A DNA stretch of 64,000 nt from Zobellia nedashkovskayae (lineage in GTDB: Bacteria > Bacteroidota > Bacteroidia > Flavobacteriales > Flavobacteriaceae), in NCBI RefSeq assembly GCF_015330125.1, contig NZ_JADDXR010000002.1, positions 2,306,685-2,370,684 of the forward strand, written 5' to 3'. Under the pieces are notes generated by a model. The model saw only the letters and a list, made by a program, of their open reading frames with translations. It was not told the DNA's origin and did not search any database. A program made the position numbers and the translations under genes. Positions 62,052 to 64,000 of the stretch are shown piece by piece. Numbering within the stretch: position 1 is the first letter of the stretch; each line of letters begins with the position of its first letter.

Positions 62052-63029
62052 ATGAAGACACTACAATTTAGGGAAGCCATCGTTGAGGCGATGTCGGAAG
62101 AAATGAGAAAAGACGAGTCAGTTTACCTGATGGGAGAAGAGGTTGCCGAATACAATGGCGCTTATAAAGCTTCTAAAGGAATGCTAGATGAGTTTGGTGC
62201 CAAGCGTGTTATAGATACGCCTATTGCAGAATTAGGTTTTGCAGGTATAGGTATAGGATCTACAATGACTGGTTGTCGTCCGATAATAGAGTTTATGACT
62301 TTTAACTTTGCTTTGGTGGGTATCGATCAGATCATCAACAATGCAGCTAAAATCCGTCAAATGTCGGGTGGGCAGTTTCCTTGTCCTATTGTTTTTAGAG
62401 GTCCTACAGGTTCTGCAGGTCAGTTGGGTGCTACGCACTCACAAGCTTTTGAAAGCTGGTATGCTAACTGTCCAGGGCTAAAAGTTGTTGTTCCTTCCAA
62501 TCCTGCAGATGCAAAAGGATTGTTGAAAGCGGCTATTCGTGATAACGATCCTGTTATTTTTATGGAGTCCGAGCAGATGTACGGCGATAAAGGTGAAGTA
62601 CCTGAAGGAGATTATACAATTCCATTAGGTGTTGCAGATATCCGAAGAGAAGGTAGTGATGTTACTATCGTTTCTTTTGGTAAAATAATAAAAGAGGCCG
62701 ATAAAGCTGCTGATGAACTTCAAAAAGAAGGAATTAGCTGTGAAATTATTGACTTGCGAACCGTTAAGCCATTGGATTACGAAGCAATTTTAAAATCGGT
62801 TAAGAAAACAAATCGTTTAGTTATCTTAGAAGAAGCTTGGCCTTTTGGTAATGTTGCCTCTGAAATAACTTTCCATGTACAATCTCATGCTTTTGATTTT
62901 TTAGATGCACCTATACAGAAGATAAACACGGCAGATACACCTGCACCGTATTCTCCTGTTTTGTTGGCGGAATGGTTACCAAATCATACAGATGTGGTTA
63001 ACGCTGTTAAGAAAGTGATGTACAAATAG
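62052..63029 (+). CDS. pdhB: Pyruvate dehydrogenase E1 component, beta subunit
   Basis: 325 residues. Motifs: LQFREAIVEAMSEEM, VYLMGEEVAEYNGAYKASKGM, DTPIAELGFAGIGIGSTMTG, EFMTFNFALVGIDQIINNAAK, FRGPTGSAGQLGATHSQ and CEIIDLRTVKPLD. It pairs with E1 alpha encoded by pdhA at 37.5 kb; the two are unlinked here. It has its own promoter and ends at a strong hairpin (63057-63092). Confidence 0.96.
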   Translation: MKTLQFREAIVEAMSEEMRKDESVYLMGEEVAEYNGAYKASKGMLDEFGAKRVIDTPIAELGFAGIGIGSTMTGCRPIIEFMTFNFALVGIDQIINNAAKIRQMSGGQFPCPIVFRGPTGSAGQLGATHSQAFESWYANCPGLKVVVPSNPADAKGLLKAAIRDNDPVIFMESEQMYGDKGEVPEGDYTIPLGVADIRREGSDVTIVSFGKIIKEADKAADELQKEGISCEIIDLRTVKPLDYEAILKSVKKTNRLVILEEAWPFGNVASEITFHVQSHAFDFLDAPIQKINTADTPAPYSPVLLAEWLPNHTDVVNAVKKVMYK

Positions 63030-63056
63030 GTATATCAAATTTGTAAAGATACTTTT

Positions 63057-63092
63057 GCTTCGCCGACTTAGTGTCGGCGAAGCATTTTTTTT
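63057..63092 (+). terminator. Terminator of pdhB
   Basis: A perfect 11-bp GC-rich stem (63057-63067 with 63073-63083) with a 5-nt loop is followed by eight T. Confidence 0.93.
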
Positions 63093-63244
63093 AGTAGTTC
63101 GGTTCAATGTTTTTGGCTTAGATACATATTACTAGCAAGAAAATAGAAGCGAGCTTTAATTTTTATGTAAAAACAAACCAAGAATTACAATAAAATCTGT
63201 TCTGGTACATTATTTGTTTATATGGTACAGAGAAAATTTCTTAG

Positions 63245-64000
63245 ATGAAAAACCTTCTATTATTTGTTGTACTGCTTTTTTCTTTGGTTGCCAGCGCGCA
63301 AACCAAAGTAGGTGGTATTGTTATTGACGAAGATAACCAGCCGGTAGCTTTTGCCAATGTACTTTTTAAAGGTTCTTATGAAGGTACTATTACCGATGAT
63401 AATGGTAACTTTTATATGGAGTCAGAAGATGACCACCCCATCCTTCTTATTTCTTTTATAGGGTACGAGAGTGTAGAAATTCCGCTAACTACAAAAGTGA
63501 CCTATAAGATGAAGGTCGTAATGAAGGAGTCCTCTCAACAGTTAGATGAGGTAGTTCTTGTTGGAGGAAAGCAGTCTAAGAAAAATAATCCTGCAGTAGA
63601 TATACTGAGAAAAATATGGGCAAAAAAACGGGAGAACGGTCTACGGAAGTTTAACCAATATGCTTTTGAGAAGTATGAGAAGGTAGAATTTGACCTGAAT
63701 ACTATTGATAGCGCCCTAATGAAGAAAAAGATATTTAAGGGTCTTGAGTTTGTCTTTAAGGATTTAGATACTTCACGTATTACAGGAAAAACCTATTTAC
63801 CAATATTTTTGAACGAAACGTTCTCTAAAGTCTACGGAGATAATCGCCTTAATGAAGAGAAAGAAGAGATTCTAGGTAATAAAAACTCTGGTTTTGATAA
63901 CAATCAATCAATAATTGCTTTTGTTGCGGATCTGTATCAAGAGTATGATATCTATGATAATTACCTGAAGTTTTTTGATAAAAGTTTTACCAGTCCTTTG
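63245..64000 (+). CDS. DUF5686 / carboxypeptidase-regulatory-like outer-membrane protein (5' part)
   Basis: The frame is open from the ATG at 63245 to the window end (252 codons) and continues outside. A signal peptide (LFVVLLFSLVASAQ) is followed by a carboxypeptidase-regulatory-like domain (VGGIVIDEDNQPVAFANVLF, GTITDDNGNF, LISFIGYESVEIPL). After LDEVVLVGGKQSKKNNPAVDILRKIW comes the start of a DUF5686 region with NQYAFEKYEKVEFDL. It is an envelope protein of unknown function, common in flavobacteria. It is partial, cut by the window end. Confidence 0.88.
   Translation, partial: MKNLLLFVVLLFSLVASAQTKVGGIVIDEDNQPVAFANVLFKGSYEGTITDDNGNFYMESEDDHPILLISFIGYESVEIPLTTKVTYKMKVVMKESSQQLDEVVLVGGKQSKKNNPAVDILRKIWAKKRENGLRKFNQYAFEKYEKVEFDLNTIDSALMKKKIFKGLEFVFKDLDTSRITGKTYLPIFLNETFSKVYGDNRLNEEKEEILGNKNSGFDNNQSIIAFVADLYQEYDIYDNYLKFFDKSFTSPL

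Noticed and set aside
1..64000. CRISPR arrays, insertion sequences, prophage or other mobile elements
   Set aside because: No regularly spaced repeats, transposase, integrase or phage structural genes were seen.

Overview
The window comes from a member of the Bacteroidota, almost certainly a marine-type flavobacterium (Flavobacteriaceae). Evidence: AT-rich DNA; many promoters with the Bacteroidota -7 box TAnnTTTG; a SusC/SusD pair; the gliding and type IX secretion genes gldJ and porV; 2TM-domain and DUF5686 proteins; and a two-lipoyl-domain PDH E2. It is chromosomal and mostly housekeeping. I see no integrase, transposase, phage gene or CRISPR array.

Layout. 1-227: end of an rRNA operon (5S rRNA and its terminator). 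0.7-12.6 kb: a nutrient-uptake and periplasmic-oxidation region with a SusCD pair, a 1066-residue SGNH/PVC-type/cytochrome c lipoprotein, an AraC regulator, a sugar isomerase/epimerase-like protein and a ThuA-like lipoprotein. 12.6-21.3 kb: DMT transporter, glutamate synthase (gltBD) and an acyl-CoA dehydrogenase. 21.1-27.3 kb: a Glu/Leu/Phe/Val-type dehydrogenase behind a structured leader, then nhaD, exbB, exbD, tonB and folC in one tight array, then tRNA-Val(TAC). 27.4-32.1 kb: a DUF2231/cytochrome/leucine-rich-repeat protein, tRNA-Val(GAC), two small membrane proteins, and an ECF-type sigma factor with a 61-residue partner and an MscS channel. 32.1-41.9 kb: murF, gldJ, porV, cdd, pdhA, pdhC, an M28 peptidase and an SDR. 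41.9-51.7 kb: a fused EutB-EutC ethanolamine ammonia-lyase with an apparent export signal, a SprT-like protein, manC, a DUF389 protein, an MlaEF-type ABC transporter, pafA and murI. 51.7-63.0 kb: folA, a 2TM protein, a class V aminotransferase, a small CBM48 protein, DUF427-egtD-egtB, thyA, a CNT nucleoside transporter, a DUF151 nuclease, etfA/etfB and pdhB. The window ends inside a DUF5686/carboxypeptidase-regulatory-domain protein.

How the genes fit together. Glutamate metabolism is covered by GOGAT and a glutamate-type dehydrogenase on either side of 21 kb. The dehydrogenase transcript also carries a Na+/H+ antiporter and the TonB energising system, which would power receptors such as the SusC protein here. 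PDH is split: E1-alpha and E2 at 37-40 kb, E1-beta at 62 kb. etfBA and the acyl-CoA dehydrogenase belong to fatty or branched-chain acid oxidation.

The most unusual signals are: (1) nested long-range stems filling the 5' leader of the dehydrogenase gene; (2) the EutBC fusion with conserved active-site residues behind a twin-arginine-like leader; (3) a 28-bp perfect palindrome over the etfB promoter; (4) no porU between gldJ and porV; (5) an SGNH domain with degenerate catalytic blocks fused to a cytochrome c. All functional names rest on motif recognition by eye; no database search was run.
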